Counted from the stretch's first letter, positions 22,001-33,990 are shown. The stretch is DNA of 64,000 bases from Onthophagus taurus (GCF_036711975.1 NC_091966.1:5339501-5403500), one strand, 5' to 3'. The notes: generated by a model not told the origin, from the letters alone. A program made the numbers and translations.

Positions 22001-23821
22001 TAACACTAGTTACTGATAAATAAGTGGTGCGTTAATTTTGCGGTTAAGTGTATTTTATGATGCTATTCTGACATTAGAAAGTAATAAAATGTCAGTTATC
22101 GATGCATACGATATTTTTAAGACATTAGACGATAAATTTTCTAATCGATTAGATCAAAATTACGTTAGATATCTTGTTACGCAAAAATGAAAATATTTAG
22201 ACAGATATCAGGCAGAAAAATTTGAAAATAACTTTAAATTAGTCGTTAAGTTTGCTATACAGTACATCAAAAAATGGTTCGACTTTATACTGATAATTTA
22301 CTATATTTAATGTCTCATTTAAAGCTAAATAGTCCAGTTAAATTTCAAAAGCTACAAAACCCAAAGCTCATTTTAAACATTGATCAAATCTTTGATGAAG
22401 TAGACATTTTAAACAAAAGTTTAAATATAGTTTTCCAAGACGATAATTTTAAAAATAGTAGTACCTCTTGTAAATGGACTACTGTTTTAAATAAAACACA
22501 AGACCTGTCGAATAATTCACAAATTCTGTCAAATTTTCACTGTCAATTAGCATTAATACTCTAGTATTAATGTCAATTGATCGTGTTAGTCTAGTGTTTG
22601 ACCAAATAAAATCATTTTCAACGCCAACTAATGTTTACTGAGCTTAGTTAAATTTTGCGACGTGCCCTTAAACAGTGATTATCTTGGAAATAAATGAAGA
22701 ACTTTACAGAAGATTGGTAGGTATACCAAATTTATGTAAAAACGTCTGAGAAACTGTTTCAAGTTGTGTGAATTATAAAACTCTTTAAGTTTACTTTAAG
22801 GGAGTTTTTTAATGCAGGCAGTGCCACCTGAAAGATAAATCAAAACTAATACCACATTATTATTTATCGCCTTAAAAAATGATAATGTACCAATTTTCAT
22901 GTTCATAATGTAAGAAAAAACGAAATTATCAAAGAAAAACGAAAATAAAGTATTAACTTTAACTATCTGTATGTTCGTTATTATTAACAATTGGACTAAC
23001 ATAAATTGGGTTAAATCATAATTTAATGTAAAGAATTCATTGTTGCTCTGTGTCCCATTAGTAACGAACCACCCTGTATAGATATATTACATTTTATGTG
23101 GGACAAAGTAAGTATGTAAGTACCCCTTGGTTTTTATTATGTTTAAACAAATAAGTAACTACAGTTTACTTAAAATCCTCTCTGGTTTTAAACCTCATGC
23201 CAAAAAATATCTTTGAAAAATTACACTGACTTTTCATTTTACTCCTCCAAATTAAAAAATAGAATATAGACTGCAAATTAAGTCATACCAAAATATCAAC
23301 ATAAATTTTCCAACATTTTCTTCCTTTCAAAATACATAATTTTGTACTATCAAACGCACTGGGAGATTTATAAGCTGCAGCTAAACAATTACTTATTTCT
23401 GTAGCAAGATCTTCCCCACCACGCCCTTCAAAGTTAGGTGTTGCATTAGCTGAACTAAAAAATTAATTAATATGACATAAATATCTATATTAATACACAT
23501 AAATATTATTTAAATAATTTACCAATCGATAAAAAACTCAATATTTCCTTCGTTTGGTTTATCGGGATGTGTTGAATCCACCTCTAATTTAACAGAAACT
23601 AATACATCCGTCGTGGCTAATCTTAATCTTGCAGATCCAAAGGCATGAGATATTATTCCTGTTTCTAATTCCATCGGTCTATAATCCTCTCGGGTTCGAC
23701 CATCATTTCTAAAGTTTTCCTAAAAATTTCGAATTATACACTCGTTTTTCGTTAAATTATTAATTAAACTTACTTCAACTCCATGTAAAATAAATGTTTT
23801 TTCGGCGTCACATAAAGCCAT
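19092..23821 (-). CDS. Rrp42: Exosome complex component RRP42 (EXOSC7), complete
   Basis: Inactive RNase PH-like subunit of the six-member ring of the RNA exosome, which degrades and trims RNA 3' ends in nucleus and cytoplasm. Minus-strand exons: 23821-23774, 23719-23523, 23454-23289, 19592-19413 and 19355-19092. Junctions are in phase, giving 284 aa (human EXOSC7 291). Family landmarks seen: HGVEENFRNDGRTREDYRP at the N-terminus, GSARLRLATTDVLVSVKLEV, FEGRGGEDLATEI, then YVDILLLECGGNLYDAIS across the exon 3/4 junction, and VTLCKIGDQCVVDPT in the last exon. Intron 3 (19593-23288) is swollen by nested transposons and palindromic repeats; the other introns are 54-68 bp. It is transcribed divergently from CFAP52 and convergently with the second Ly6-like gene. 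Confidence 0.93.
19695..19985. repeat. Dispersed palindromic repeat copies in RRP42 intron 3
   Basis: Starts with one unit of the 16644-17676 family (ATTCTAGTTCTAGGTCTTCT onward), then the joint GCCGCACGTCTTTCAAGACGGC. A variant unit follows whose centre contains ATTATTCAGTGGTAGG and TTTTTATTGAACTAA. The same variant centre, diverged, appears at 45025-45370. Confidence 0.8.
20020..22640 (+). mobile_element. hAT-like element with BED zinc finger, interrupted
   Basis: Plus-strand fragments suggest a hAT-type protein. A BED-like finger lies near 20265-20350 (KWLQPSKINDEYAQCTLCTK, then DFSIKGQG), followed by a VKQHELTKIH segment near 20410-20440. More frames lie at 20659-20800 and 22051-22564. 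The frame ending ENFLKI at 20800 continues in phase after the Tc1/mariner insertion (20803-22050) with a segment starting FYDAILTLESNK. Several stops and gaps are present. The superfamily is inferred from the BED-like finger only. Confidence 0.55.
20803..22050 (+). mobile_element. Tc1/mariner element (1248 bp) nested in the hAT-like element
   Basis: Termini CACTTAACC and GGTTAAGTG are part of ~28 bp inverted repeats, flanked by TA dinucleotides (20801-20802 and 22051-22052). The transposase relic starts near 21081 (MERARRNLNRNE) with a helix-turn-helix region. The catalytic regions are a first aspartate in LFTDVSLF (about 21436), a second in MQDNARPHAAHYV (about 21715) and the glutamate in LNPIEHLWD (about 21817). 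A stop near 21324, a stop near 21504 and a frame change make it inactive. The intact ends and target duplication show the insertion precisely. Confidence 0.85.
22640..23288. other. Rest of RRP42 intron 3, unclassified
   Basis: AT-rich sequence. Stretches near 22800-22830 (AGTGCCACCTGAAAGATAAA) and 23040-23085 (AACGAACCACCCTGTATAG) look like the ends of decayed mariner-type repeats. No frame is convincing. Confidence 0.3.
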
Positions 23822-24259
23822 ATCTTAATTTAAACGTATTTTGAGCGTTATAAATAACGAAATTTAAATTGACGTAAACATAACCTCATTTATATTTAAA
23901 CTGTCACGTGTTGTATCTTGGTTTATATCGATTGTTTCGATTGACAATAATTTTGACGTTTAAGATGTGTTCTATTGATCAAAAAAATAATTTTTATTAC
24001 TATTTAAATGCAAATATGATTAATTTATTGTTATTAATAAAAAAATTATGATACTAAATTGATAATCTAGTAATATATGATAAATAAATGTAAATATTTA
24101 AGTTTTAATTGCGCAAGTTTTTAGTTTCTATGGTAACGAAACGTTGATTTTGAAAACAAACTACCGCAACGAAAAAACAACAATAAATGTTCTGGTGCGT
24201 AGCAATATTTGTGTGTTTGCTTTTATTCTTTTTAAGTTATCGTAATTATAATTACGACG
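23822..24259. promoter_or_regulatory. Bidirectional promoter region RRP42 / CFAP52 with X-box
   Basis: 438 bp between divergent start codons. GTTTCTATGGTAAC at 24124-24137 fits every position of the RFX X-box consensus RYYNYYATRRNRAC and lies 123 bp upstream of the CFAP52 start. A CACGTG E-box at 23905-23910 and a DRE-like TATCGATT at 23926-23933 lie nearer RRP42. The X-box is the expected control site for a ciliary gene; the other two are plausible housekeeping signals. Confidence 0.65.
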
Positions 24260-27200
24260 ATGGGCGAACAGGAGTCCGAAGAAATAACAGTTGAGGATTT
24301 AGAATTGCACTCAATAATAGGATTTGATGGTAAAGTATCAAAATGAATCGATCATTTTGAAATTTTTGGCAATTTAAAACGAATTGATTTTTTTTTTGAC
24401 TTCTAGGAGGTATCATTAGAGGATTTGTAGTCCATCCCAATGGAGAACACGTTGTTTATCCATTAGGAAATAAGATATCGATCCAACATTGGGCGACCAA
24501 GAAACAAGATTTTCTATCTGGACACACCAACACTATATCGGCTGTTGCTGTTTCACCTTCTGGTAAATATATAGCGTCAGGGCAGATTAATCATATAGGA
24601 TTCAAGGTAAAATTATCAAAATTGAATAATTTTTTTTATTCAAAATTTTTGTATTAGGCAAAAGTAATTCTTTGGGATTTTGATGAGCGTTGTCTCGTTG
24701 CCGAGCATGAAATTCACAAAGTCCGCGTGGAATCAATATGTTTCTCAATAAACGATCGTTATTTAATTTCATTGGGCGGTCGAGATTGTGGATCAATTGT
24801 CGTTTGGGATGTGGAATCAAGACAACCACTTTGCGGAAACCAAGCTAGTAGCGGAACCCAAGGGGATGCAGTCGTGGTGTATCCGACGAATAAACGCGAA
24901 GCTTGCTTTATATCAGGAGGCGAATGCACTCTACAAATATGGAAAATTGACCGCGAGGCACGTAATGTACGCGGAATCAACATAACCCTAGCCAAACTTA
25001 AACGCCTTATCATGTGTATCGATTTAAACGAGCGCGATGAAATTTGTTATTGCGGAACAAGTACCGGTGATGTTCTTAAGATTCGATTAAATTTCCATCA
25101 TGATGTGGAAGTTTTGGATCCTGTTAAGCGACCTATTTTAATGGGATCGTTTTCAAAGCATCCCCAAAAACCGTTACCAGAAGGTTGTATAGAATTGTAC
25201 AGCCAAGGAATTAGAGCGATTAAGTTAATTGGTAAGGAGGAACTTCTTATCGGTGGTGGTGATGGCACTATTGATATTGTACAAGAAAGAAGGGTACATA
25301 TTAAACCAGCGAAAACTGTCGCTTATAAATTGTGTAGTACTCCAGAATTATTTGTCGTAAGCTTTTTTATTGTTACTTTTTATTTAAATTGATAAAGTTT
25401 CTTTTTAGTTAAAATCGACTAAAATAAATGGAATTCCAACTTCTTTTAATATATTTCAAAATGATCAATTATTTGTTGGCACGAATTGTTGCGAACTATA
25501 TTCGATCAATTTAACAACGTTTCAAACAGTTCTTTTGATTACTTGTCATAAATCTACTATTTTTGATGTTGCATTTCCATAGTAAGTAAAATTAAGTATG
25601 TATAAATATGTAGCCGTATCTCAACAATGGTAAGGCCTAGAGGTTGTAATCCGACCGCTAGGAGGTGTAACTGCCATAACTAAAATTCGCGCTATCTCGG
25701 AAAGTTGCTGAAGAATGGCTTGGATAATACTGCATCGCTTTTGCTCTGCGAAATTTCTCATATCTGCCGTAATAAGGGAGGGAGCGGCCAATATGTTTTC
25801 AAATATTGATCATACATTGAGCACCAGAAAAATTTCCCACAACCTGGGAATCCCGAAAACAATTGTCCACAAGATTCTTCAAGAGAATAATATACATCCA
25901 TACCACATTGTTTTACATCAGGCTAAATATGATTCGGGCAAATCCAAATTTTTTTATCACAAATACTATGGATGCACGAAACATCTTTCAATAGTGTAGG
26001 TAGTGTAAATTTGCACAATATGCATTATGGATTCGAAGATAAAACCTACATGATGCGGCAGGTAGTGCATCAAAATTGCTGGAGTTTGAACGTATGGTGC
26101 GGAATTAATAGTTAATGGAGAACGGTTTTTGGAATTTTTAAACGTTTTCTTTCAACCCATTTTAGAAAACGTCTCCTTGGAAATAAGAAGTAACATGCAT
26201 TTAGAAGAGCAATATTTATAGCGCGTTATTAGAAGAGGAAGTTGAACTACCTGGGCAGTGCATTCGCCCGATCTAACTTGTTTAGATTTTTATCTATGGG
26301 GTAGACTAAAAGACCTGGCTTTTCAAGAAAAAGCAACAACCAGAATAAATATGACAGAGAATACGAAATGCCATTAGAAACGAGTCCAGAGTTATATTAA
26401 ATAAATACATCAACATTGATGGACATTTGTGGCTAAAACTAATTATGACTTATTATGACAGATATTAGAAATGTTGCAAAGCAAAAAAAGCGGTATTATC
26501 CAAGCTGTCAAATGATGTTGTCAAAGTTATAGCTTATCATGTAGTTTTTGTTTATGACAATAACTTCCATAATAATTTCCAACTATTTCTCTTGCCCACT
26601 TTGCTGATAAGGATCTTTTTACCAAACCTCTAAGTCTTACCATTGTTGAGATGAAGCCCCTCCGTATCATTATCTGGACACCCGGTATTAATAAATAAAG
26701 CTGTTTAATGGTGTGCTATAACTCATAAGGCGGCCCCACAGTTATCAATCAACAATGAGTATGAATAAGTTCTCCCAGAGTTTTGATCAAACACAAAATT
26801 GTCCTCTTATCATAAAAATATGAAGATTCAAGATGAAAATGTATAATTGCAGTATTCTCCTATGTTTTTAATTATTAATATAGATAGGATGTTTCTAAAT
26901 TGATGCGAATGATAAACTTGATACCGCCAAATCGAAGAAATGAGGATGACCATGGCGGTCTTGGAGAGTGGAAGTTGAGGAGAATACGGAATCGAAAAGA
27001 CTAAGTGACTGGCAAAATAGAAAAATATGAAAGCCAGGATGCGAGCAAGGGCTATAAGCTGTACAAAACTCTACTATATATAGACTGTTTCCAAATTGAT
27101 ACGAAATTTTTCTGCAAAAATTAGAGCTCTCCAAATTACAGCTCTCTATAGTTGAAAACTCTAAAGTTGCAGACTCTTCTGCTGACTTGAGAGTGGAAGA

Positions 27201-30087
27201 ATGTAGAAGAATTAAATTTGGCAGATAACTGATTTTTGTAACCCTAATATATTATTACAAGGGGTCAATCAACCACTATAATAGTTTGGATCAGAACTTT
27301 TTAATGGGTCTACATTTTTCTATTTCTAAATAGAGGCATTCAATCTGTAACTTTTTTGCCTCTTGACATTTTCTCCTAAAATTGTTAGTTAAACAAAAAA
27401 AAAATAACTTAACTTTTGCTGATCATCTTTAAAATCTTTCGCATCAATTTAGAAACACTTGTATATTTTAGGCGGCTTTTTTACAGCTTATTTTTATGGT
27501 TTCCAGTGTGCTAATCTGTATTCTCATTTTCTTTACGAATATCGGTATTCTTCACTCGATTCATCCTTGTTTTCTGGCAACATCTACTTCAGTGGTCCAT
27601 TCCAGTGTGGTTCTTGATTTGCTTCTTTTCTTCATGGTCAATAGTTAGGATCCATACGTGCCTATACTTTTCACGACCGTCTTATACAGGGTTCAAAGAA
27701 TCATAAAAACTACATTTTTAGATAGTTTAGAACTTCCATGCATAATTGGTCCATTTTTTATTAATGGAAATTTGGACGAAGACAGATATCTACATCTGTT
27801 AGAAAATCAAGTGGTTCCAAGTGTACGTGCCGTATGCCCTAATGGTATTGACAATAAGTGGTTCCAACAAGATGGTAGTCCTCCACATTTACTCGCGCAG
27901 TCCGAGACTTTTTAAGCCGTAGGTTTCCAAACCGTTGGATTGGTAGTAGAGGTGACATTGAGTGGCCAACACGATTTCCTGATCTAACACCACTTGATTT
28001 TTTCTTTTGGGGATTCCTGAAAAGTAGAGTGTATGCAACAAAACCAGAATCAATCAATGATTTGCAAAATCGCATACTTGAAGAACCACGAATATCACTT
28101 GGGATATGCTCCTGATGGTTCAAAATTCCATCTATGAGCGTTTGGGTTATTGCGAGACCGAAGAAGGTTGACAATTTGAACATTTGTTATAAAAATCGTA
28201 ATAAAAGTGTAAAAAAGCATGAAAATATTTTATTTTCGATTTTTAGAGTTTTGGGAAACCCTGTATATTCGAATTTTAGTTCGCGAAACGCCATTTAATT
28301 GTCTGGTAGCAGCTTTCGTTTGCCCAATCCTAGTTACAATTTCAGCATTATCGTTGCCGGTATTCCATGTTTTAATTCCAAGATGCTTAGGTTTCCATTT
28401 ACTCCTATGACCAATTATTTCTCTTTATTAGGATTTATTGAAACCCCCCCAACTGTTATCATCTTCACACAATTTATGAAGTATATATTCTGCGCCCATT
28501 GCGTCTTCTACCAATATAACTTGGTCATCCGCAAAGTGCAAAATAAATAGTTTGTCGAATGTCTACTTAGCTTCTCATATTTTGACACTTCCCACAATTT
28601 TGTTAGGGCTTGTTTTCAATATAATATATCCTTGTTGCATCCTTATTTGAGGCCTTTGGTAATATACATATATGCTTTCAGATATTCTGTTGCCTTTTTT
28701 TATAACATCTGTCATATTTTGGTACAACCTTTCAACTGCATCTTTTGATAGCCACTTTTGGTGTAATAGTTTCTTCTCCATGTAGTTTCTCTTTGTTTAT
28801 AAATGTGTATGCCAGATGAATAAAGTATTTCGCTATTACATACAATTAATTTGCGAAACTTTGATAACTTATTAATTCTTTGTTGATAACCTTTTATTAT
28901 ACCTTATTCTTTATTAAATATATATTATTTTTAGCCACTTCTCAGAGGTTTTTGCAACAGCAAGTCAAGACGATGTGCGCATCTGGAGTGTGGCAACCCA
29001 AATGGAACTTCTTCGAATATGCGTACCAAATTTTATCTGTTGTAAAGTGGTTTTTGCACACGATGGAAAATCGATTTACACTGGGTGGAATGATGGTGTA
29101 ATTCGCGCCTTTACACCGTTAACAGGCCGATTAATTTTCGCCATCCCAAATTCTCACAATAAAGGCGTTTCTGCTTTAGCGGTTACCCATCACGGTAGAA
29201 CTTTGATAAGCGGTGGTTGCGAAGGACAAGTTAGGCTCTGGAAGATCACCCCGTTACATAACGAATTAATGTGTGTTTTAAAAGAACACAAAGGGCCAGT
29301 TTCGGCCGTTCACATTAACGCATCGGATGATGAAGCTGCGAGTGCAAGTACTGATGGTACTTGTATAATTTGGGACGTAATCAGACAAGTTCGAAAACAA
29401 ATTTTGTTTGGAAATACTCTCTTTATGTGCGTTCGATACTTTCCCACTGGCGTTCAAATCGTGACCGCGGGTTCTGACCGAAAAGTTGCTTACTGGGAAG
29501 TGTTAGATGGAACTTTAGTACGTGAATTAGAAGGATCCACATCCGGCGCAATTAATTGTATAGATATAATCGACGATGGTACTCGTTTCGTAACTGGTGG
29601 TAACGATCAAATAATAAAATTATGGGATTACGAAGCGGGGATTACAACGCATGTCGGTTTAGGACATTCTGCTGTTATAACAGCAGCCGCCTTTAGCCCC
29701 GATGGGAAGTACATTGTTTCAACTTCAGCGAGTGGCTCGATTTTTATTTGGAGTGTACCGAAATTTGTACCACGTGTTTTTCTGGAATCTGACGAAAACG
29801 TTCCCGATGGTGAAGGTAAACCAGATGAAACTGCGAAAACGGAGGTTGGAGATGGTGGTGGAGCTGGAGATGGAACCGGTGGTGAAGCCGTAGAAAATAT
29901 TAATGATATTGAAAAGGTTGAGAAAAATTCTCGCGATGGTTCTGTCAAGTCGAGAAAAATTTGTGGGTGTCCTAAAAACGGCGACGACAAAAGTATTAAA
30001 TCACATAAAAGTAATGCTAGTAATCACAGCAAGGTTAGCAACAAAAGTAAAGGAAGTGAAAAATCAAAAGGAAGCAAAAAGAATTAG
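24260..30087 (+). CDS. CFAP52: Cilia- and flagella-associated protein 52 (WDR16), complete
   Basis: WD40-repeat protein of motile axonemes, a doublet microtubule inner protein in the vertebrate family. In insects it is expected in sperm tails and possibly chordotonal cilia. Exons 24260-24329, 24407-24606, 24658-25356, 25409-25581 and 28935-30087 join in phase to 764 aa (human 620). Landmarks: ELHSIIGFDG at the start, VVHPNGEHVVYPLG, SGQINHIGFKAKVILWDF over the exon 2/3 junction, TCHKSTIFDVAFPYHFSEVF over exon 4/5, GKSIYTGWNDGVIRAF, and TASDGT-type repeats ending FIWSVPKF near residue 655. The last ~110 residues are an acidic/glycine then Ser/Lys-rich tail absent from the human protein. Intron 4 (25582-28934) carries mariner relics. 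An X-box lies upstream at 24124-24137. Confidence 0.94.
25605..26665 (+). mobile_element. mariner-type element relic in CFAP52 intron 4
   Basis: Inverted ends: CTCAACAATGGTAAGGCCTA near 25620-25640 pairs with the reverse complement of the sequence at about 26625-26655. Inside are a helix-turn-helix segment (about 25715-25920, TRKISHNLGIPKTIVHKILQ) and a late transposase segment near 26090-26330 (NGERFLEFLNVFFQPILENV, then VHSPDLTCLDFYLWGRLKD). The catalytic QD and N-P-D regions are broken by stops and deletions. Confidence 0.7.
26886..27470. mobile_element. Non-autonomous inverted-repeat element (~0.6 kb)
   Basis: The end GTTTCTAAATTGATGCGAA near 26890-26908 is inverted at 27438-27457 (TTCGCATCAATTTAGAAAC). 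A third, diverged direct copy, TTTCCAAATTGATACGAAAT, is inside at about 27088-27107. No transposase frame. CFAP52 intron 4. Confidence 0.6.
27687..28263 (+). mobile_element. Internally deleted mariner element (577 bp)
   Basis: The ends CAGGGTT and AAACCCTG are short inverted repeats, flanked by TA on both sides (27685-27686 and 28264-28265). The remaining plus-strand frame encodes the C-terminal half of a mariner transposase: GPFFINGNLDEDRYLHLLEN, WFQQDGSPPH with the second catalytic aspartate, then WPTRFPDLTPLDFFFWGFLK in another frame. The N-terminal half is missing, and frameshifts are present. Confidence 0.8.
28270..28930. other. Rest of CFAP52 intron 4, no gene recognised
   Basis: Moderately AT-rich. 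A minus-strand frame at 28575-28781 (WLSKDAVERLYQNMTDVIKK) resembles the HTH-to-linker part of an insect transposase or LINE, but is too short to classify. Confidence 0.3.
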
Positions 30088-30530
30088 TAGAAAATAATGA
30101 TATATGTGATTGTGTGAAGTTTTATTATTTTTTTGCATTTTGAAATATTTTAGATATGTGTGTATACCTTTATTTTTTTTTCTTTATTTATAAAAAGTGT
30201 GAAAATTATTTGATCTATTATTACATATTGTTTTTTTTTTGCTTTTGTACAGTATCCATCAAAAAGTTTTTTTTGGTTCCATTATGCCTATGGTTCTGAA
30301 ATTTTGTTTATATCATTACACAACACATTTTCTAGATAGTCGATACAGCGAAAGTAGATTTCAAAATCGTTATTTTAAATAGAATGCTATAATTAAGATT
30401 ATATCAATCTGAAATCGGTCATCATATTGTGGCGGTTAATTAGTCAATACATCTACAACCTCATGTGAGAAAGCCAAGATCGCTTGCGGCCGAGGCTCAG
30501 CGATTAATATCATCATCAATAACACGAAAT
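30088..30530. other. CFAP52 3' flank
   Basis: Contains the presumed 3' UTR, very T-rich, without a clear AATAAA in the first 100 bp. Unclassified repeat-like sequence follows. No gene seen. Confidence 0.35.
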
Positions 30531-33500
30531 CCTGTGTAGGCCATGGCCTATTCCAGCATTTTCCGTCATTCGGATCTGTTACAAAACATCCTTCTCCAAT
30601 TGACGATGCCAAGCGTTTTGGTGTCGATGTCGTCCTCCACCTGATCCAAGTATTTTGTTTTGCATCGCCCCTATCACTTGTCCCAACGGGAGTTTGTTTT
30701 GATATTCTCTTTGGGATGTCGTAGGTCTTTCATTCTGATTTTGCAGGCGACTGATTTTTATAAATGTAACAAAATTAGGATCTCTGTATGCTGAGTACAG
30801 CTCGAAATTATATCTTCTGCGCCAATCTCCATTTTCCAACACCTTCCTGTATACAGGTGTCCCGAAACTCAACGTCAAGCGGGCACCGGGTGAGAGGCCA
30901 ACTCATACCTGTTCTGGTAAAAATAAGACAAAAATTCATAAAAGTTAAGTGGAAATAGACATATTTTTGAAAATGTTAAAAATCGTTTCCGTATATCATA
31001 TCTTTAGGTATTTCAGTCAGAAATGTTCGCAATTTAATAGTGATTTTTTTAATAATGTATTCCATATGAACCATGCTACTATAGCAGTCACAAATCAAAC
31101 AACAAAAGTCGTTAGTTTTGCAAAAGAATGTATTAGTTTGATTGAGTTAAGGTTGAAAAAATTTATGTCTATTTAGTTTGACACATGATTTGACCAACCC
31201 AACCCTTGGCAAGGTATTTTAAAAGATAGCCTGTTTAGTCAAGATTCCAAAATGGTATAACACTTGCCATTTTTCTTTTCCTAAAAAATATTGCTTGTTT
31301 TTCTGCAAAAAAGGCGTTATTTAAAAATTCATACCTTCGTATGTTATTTTTATTTCGAAGATGTGCCACTCAATATCTACACAGAAATGTTGTTTCAACA
31401 AGATGGTTGCCCAGCTAATTATGCTTGTCCTGTACGGTATTGCATACAGAATAGCCAGAAAGATGGATCGGGCGTCTTGGTTCGATTAAGTGGCCTCCTC
31501 ATTCTCTGGGCATAAATCGTCTTGATTTTTTTATTAGGATTGCATAAAAGAAACAGTGTATTAAAAACCGATTGAAAATCTTGCCGAACTGTGCCACAAT
31601 ATTTATACAGCATCAGAAGAAATAAATGCAAAGAGATTTGCACAACTAGTAAGAAGATCTTTTCTGCGACAATGCAGAGCTTGTATTAGTGCCGACGGCA
31701 AACAATTTGAGCATTTGCTTTAGTTTTAAGAAAATAATGCTATAATAATACTTTTGTTTGTTTAATTTTGCCTTTAGGTTAACCTTATTTGAAACAGTCC
31801 TCTCACCCTGTGCCCGCTTGACGTTGAGTTTCGGGACACCGGTATATGATGCAGCATTTTGCTCCCAATAGCCTTTCGTTCATCTGTTATATCGCGTTAG
31901 AGTCCTGTACTGTTGATACTTATAGCTCTTGATAGGCCATCCAATCTTAAGTGCCTAATCAGACCGGTGCACTGGTATCATTCTCGGAGGTCACCAATGA
32001 GCAAAAATAGACGAACTGTTACACACGTTCAAAACTGTATTCGTCTACCGTTAGGTTTTGCAGCTGTCGTGTTCCTAATGTCGGCGTATTACGTGCGTGC
32101 TTGGTTTACCTTTAGTTCACTTTTCATAGCTTGTCTTTCTATGAGGTTGAAAGCTTCTGTTATAGCTCCTCTTGTCCTAGCAGGTATGTCGACATCGTCC
32201 ATGATCTGGCCAAGATCTGGACGATTTTGTTGACTTTTTGGAATCCGATATTGAAAAGGATACAAGTTAGAGGGTCACCTTGTTAGAGATCCTCATTTAT
32301 TTCTCAAGGTTGCGTTGTTTCATTCTGTACCCTAACTACACTTTTCACCTTGGCCATTTCTCTGATTCATAAAATAAGATTAGTGAGCATCTTGCGATCT
32401 TCCATTGCACTGATTAGATATACCGTAGAGAGATTTTCGGCTTTTCCAGTACCTGCCTAAAGACAAATATTTGTTCAGTGGTTGATTTTTGGCTGCAAAT
32501 ACCGCACTGATAGTTACCCATCATCCGTTCCGCATATAGCTTCACTCTTTCACATATAATGTTCCATAGTAATTTATACGCAGAGTTCAGGAACGCGATG
32601 GTTCTGTAATTAGAGATGGTCGCTCTCTTTATATAACGGTACTACAATTCCTAGATTTTTGCTTGAGGTAGCTGCTTTCTTTCCCAGATATATTCTCTAC
32701 CAGTTCCCGTTTTCTTTATTGCCATCAATACGTCGTTCGCTGTGGGTGGTTGTGTTTCCCTTAAGTCAAGAAAAAATCAAGGTTTACATTCCTTAATAAA
32801 CATTTCAATCAATATACCGTATAAATCGAACATCAAATTTTGAAAATCCTGCCCAATAAAAAAGAAAATCTACATTTCTTCATGTACGCCACTGTGATAT
32901 CTGATTTTGCCGAAACTATACACGCCGCTGTCAGTGGGTCCAATACCAAAACAAACACTCGAACGTGGCTTCAATCTCGTATACGAGCGGAGATAGATAC
33001 AATTTCTTTGAGTGGAACGCTATCACTCCCGTCCTCCTTATCATCTAACTTATCAATCTACTTCTATAATGTTCCAGCTACCGTTGCATTATCTTGTCTT
33101 GTTCTGGCAAAATATTATGTTCATCTCTACACATTGTTATTCTTGGGTTAAATTTTTTTCAACTACTACTTATTTTTTGGTAGAATTTTCTGCTTTATGA
33201 TTAGCTCCTGAAAGTCTACATTTCTTGGTATTCCCTATTCAAACTCTCCCTTCTCCCTTTTATGCGTTCACTTTTCTATTTTCCGAAATAACTTATACTC
33301 CTCTTCCGTTCTCCTTGTTCTCCTGCATTATTACATTTTCCTATAGGAATTTCGTCAAACCATTCTGTTCTGGTTTTCTTTGGTTTCTCTTCCTCTTCGA
33401 GTACATATTTTCTAAATGATTCCCATTCCTCATCGATACTGCTTCCTTCGTATTCAGTATGAAGGTTTTTTGTTTGGATTTTAGTTTCTTTAGAAAGTAT

Positions 33501-33990
33501 ATTTCTAATTAGTTCTTTATGTTGCTGTATGTTCAGTTTGTCAAGTTTTCCACTTGCTTTCTTTTTCTTGTCTTCGATTATACTTTCCATAACATAGTGG
33601 TTGAAGTCGGCATTTGGTCCACGTCTACTTTTAACAATCATAATGTCTGATTTTCTCGCATCAATGATTACACAGTCGACGATAATAACGGTGTTGCCAT
33701 CCGGAGATATTCAGATTTCCTTGCATATATGTTGTCATTCAAAGTGCGTACTCGCGGTATCCATATTAAGGGATGCTGCCAGATTTATCGTTCCTTTAAT
33801 TGTTCCTTACAATTGAGGTTCTTTTCCAATTTTGGCATTAAGATCGCCTGATCGATCTAATATATATAATCTTGACGTCGTTTCAGGATGCCGTTTGTAG
33901 AATAAATCTTTAATCTCGCCTTCTTTTTCTCAGTTGGGGAGTTAGAGATGCTGGAGTGAAAGAATTTTCCTCTTATCCTTAATATGCAAA
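30530..33990 (-). mobile_element. Non-LTR retrotransposon relic (RTE/CR1-like), interrupted by a mariner element
   Basis: Minus-strand order: an endonuclease region near 33990-33650; its linker at 33641-33276 (RRGPNADFNHYVMESIIEDK, then EWFDEIPIG); reverse-transcriptase fragments about 32750-31860 (NYRTIAFLNSAYKLLWNII and GNYQCGICSQKSTTEQIFVF near 32650-32450); and a 3' end continuing at 30850-30530 (TKYLDQVEDDIDTK). The element is cut at 30853/31843 by a mariner insertion and carries many frame breaks. Confidence 0.75.
30854..31842 (+). mobile_element. mariner-like element (989 bp) nested in the LINE
   Basis: Inverted repeats of about 45 bp start CAGGTGTCCCGAAACTCAAC at 30854 and end in the reverse complement at 31842, flanked by TA on both sides (30852-30853 and 31843-31844). 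Inside, a plus-strand segment near 31360-31430 includes EMLFQQDGCPANYACPVRYC, the QDG(A/C)P region of mariner transposases; the rest is degenerate. LINE sequence resumes outside both ends. Confidence 0.82.

Noticed and set aside
24602-25013. Minus-strand frames opposite CFAP52 exon 3
   Set aside because: Shadows of the plus-strand coding exon, which has clear WD-repeat motifs and splice sites.
33276-33641. 121-codon minus-strand frame as a host gene
   Set aside because: Sequence features fit the endonuclease-to-RT linker of the surrounding LINE.
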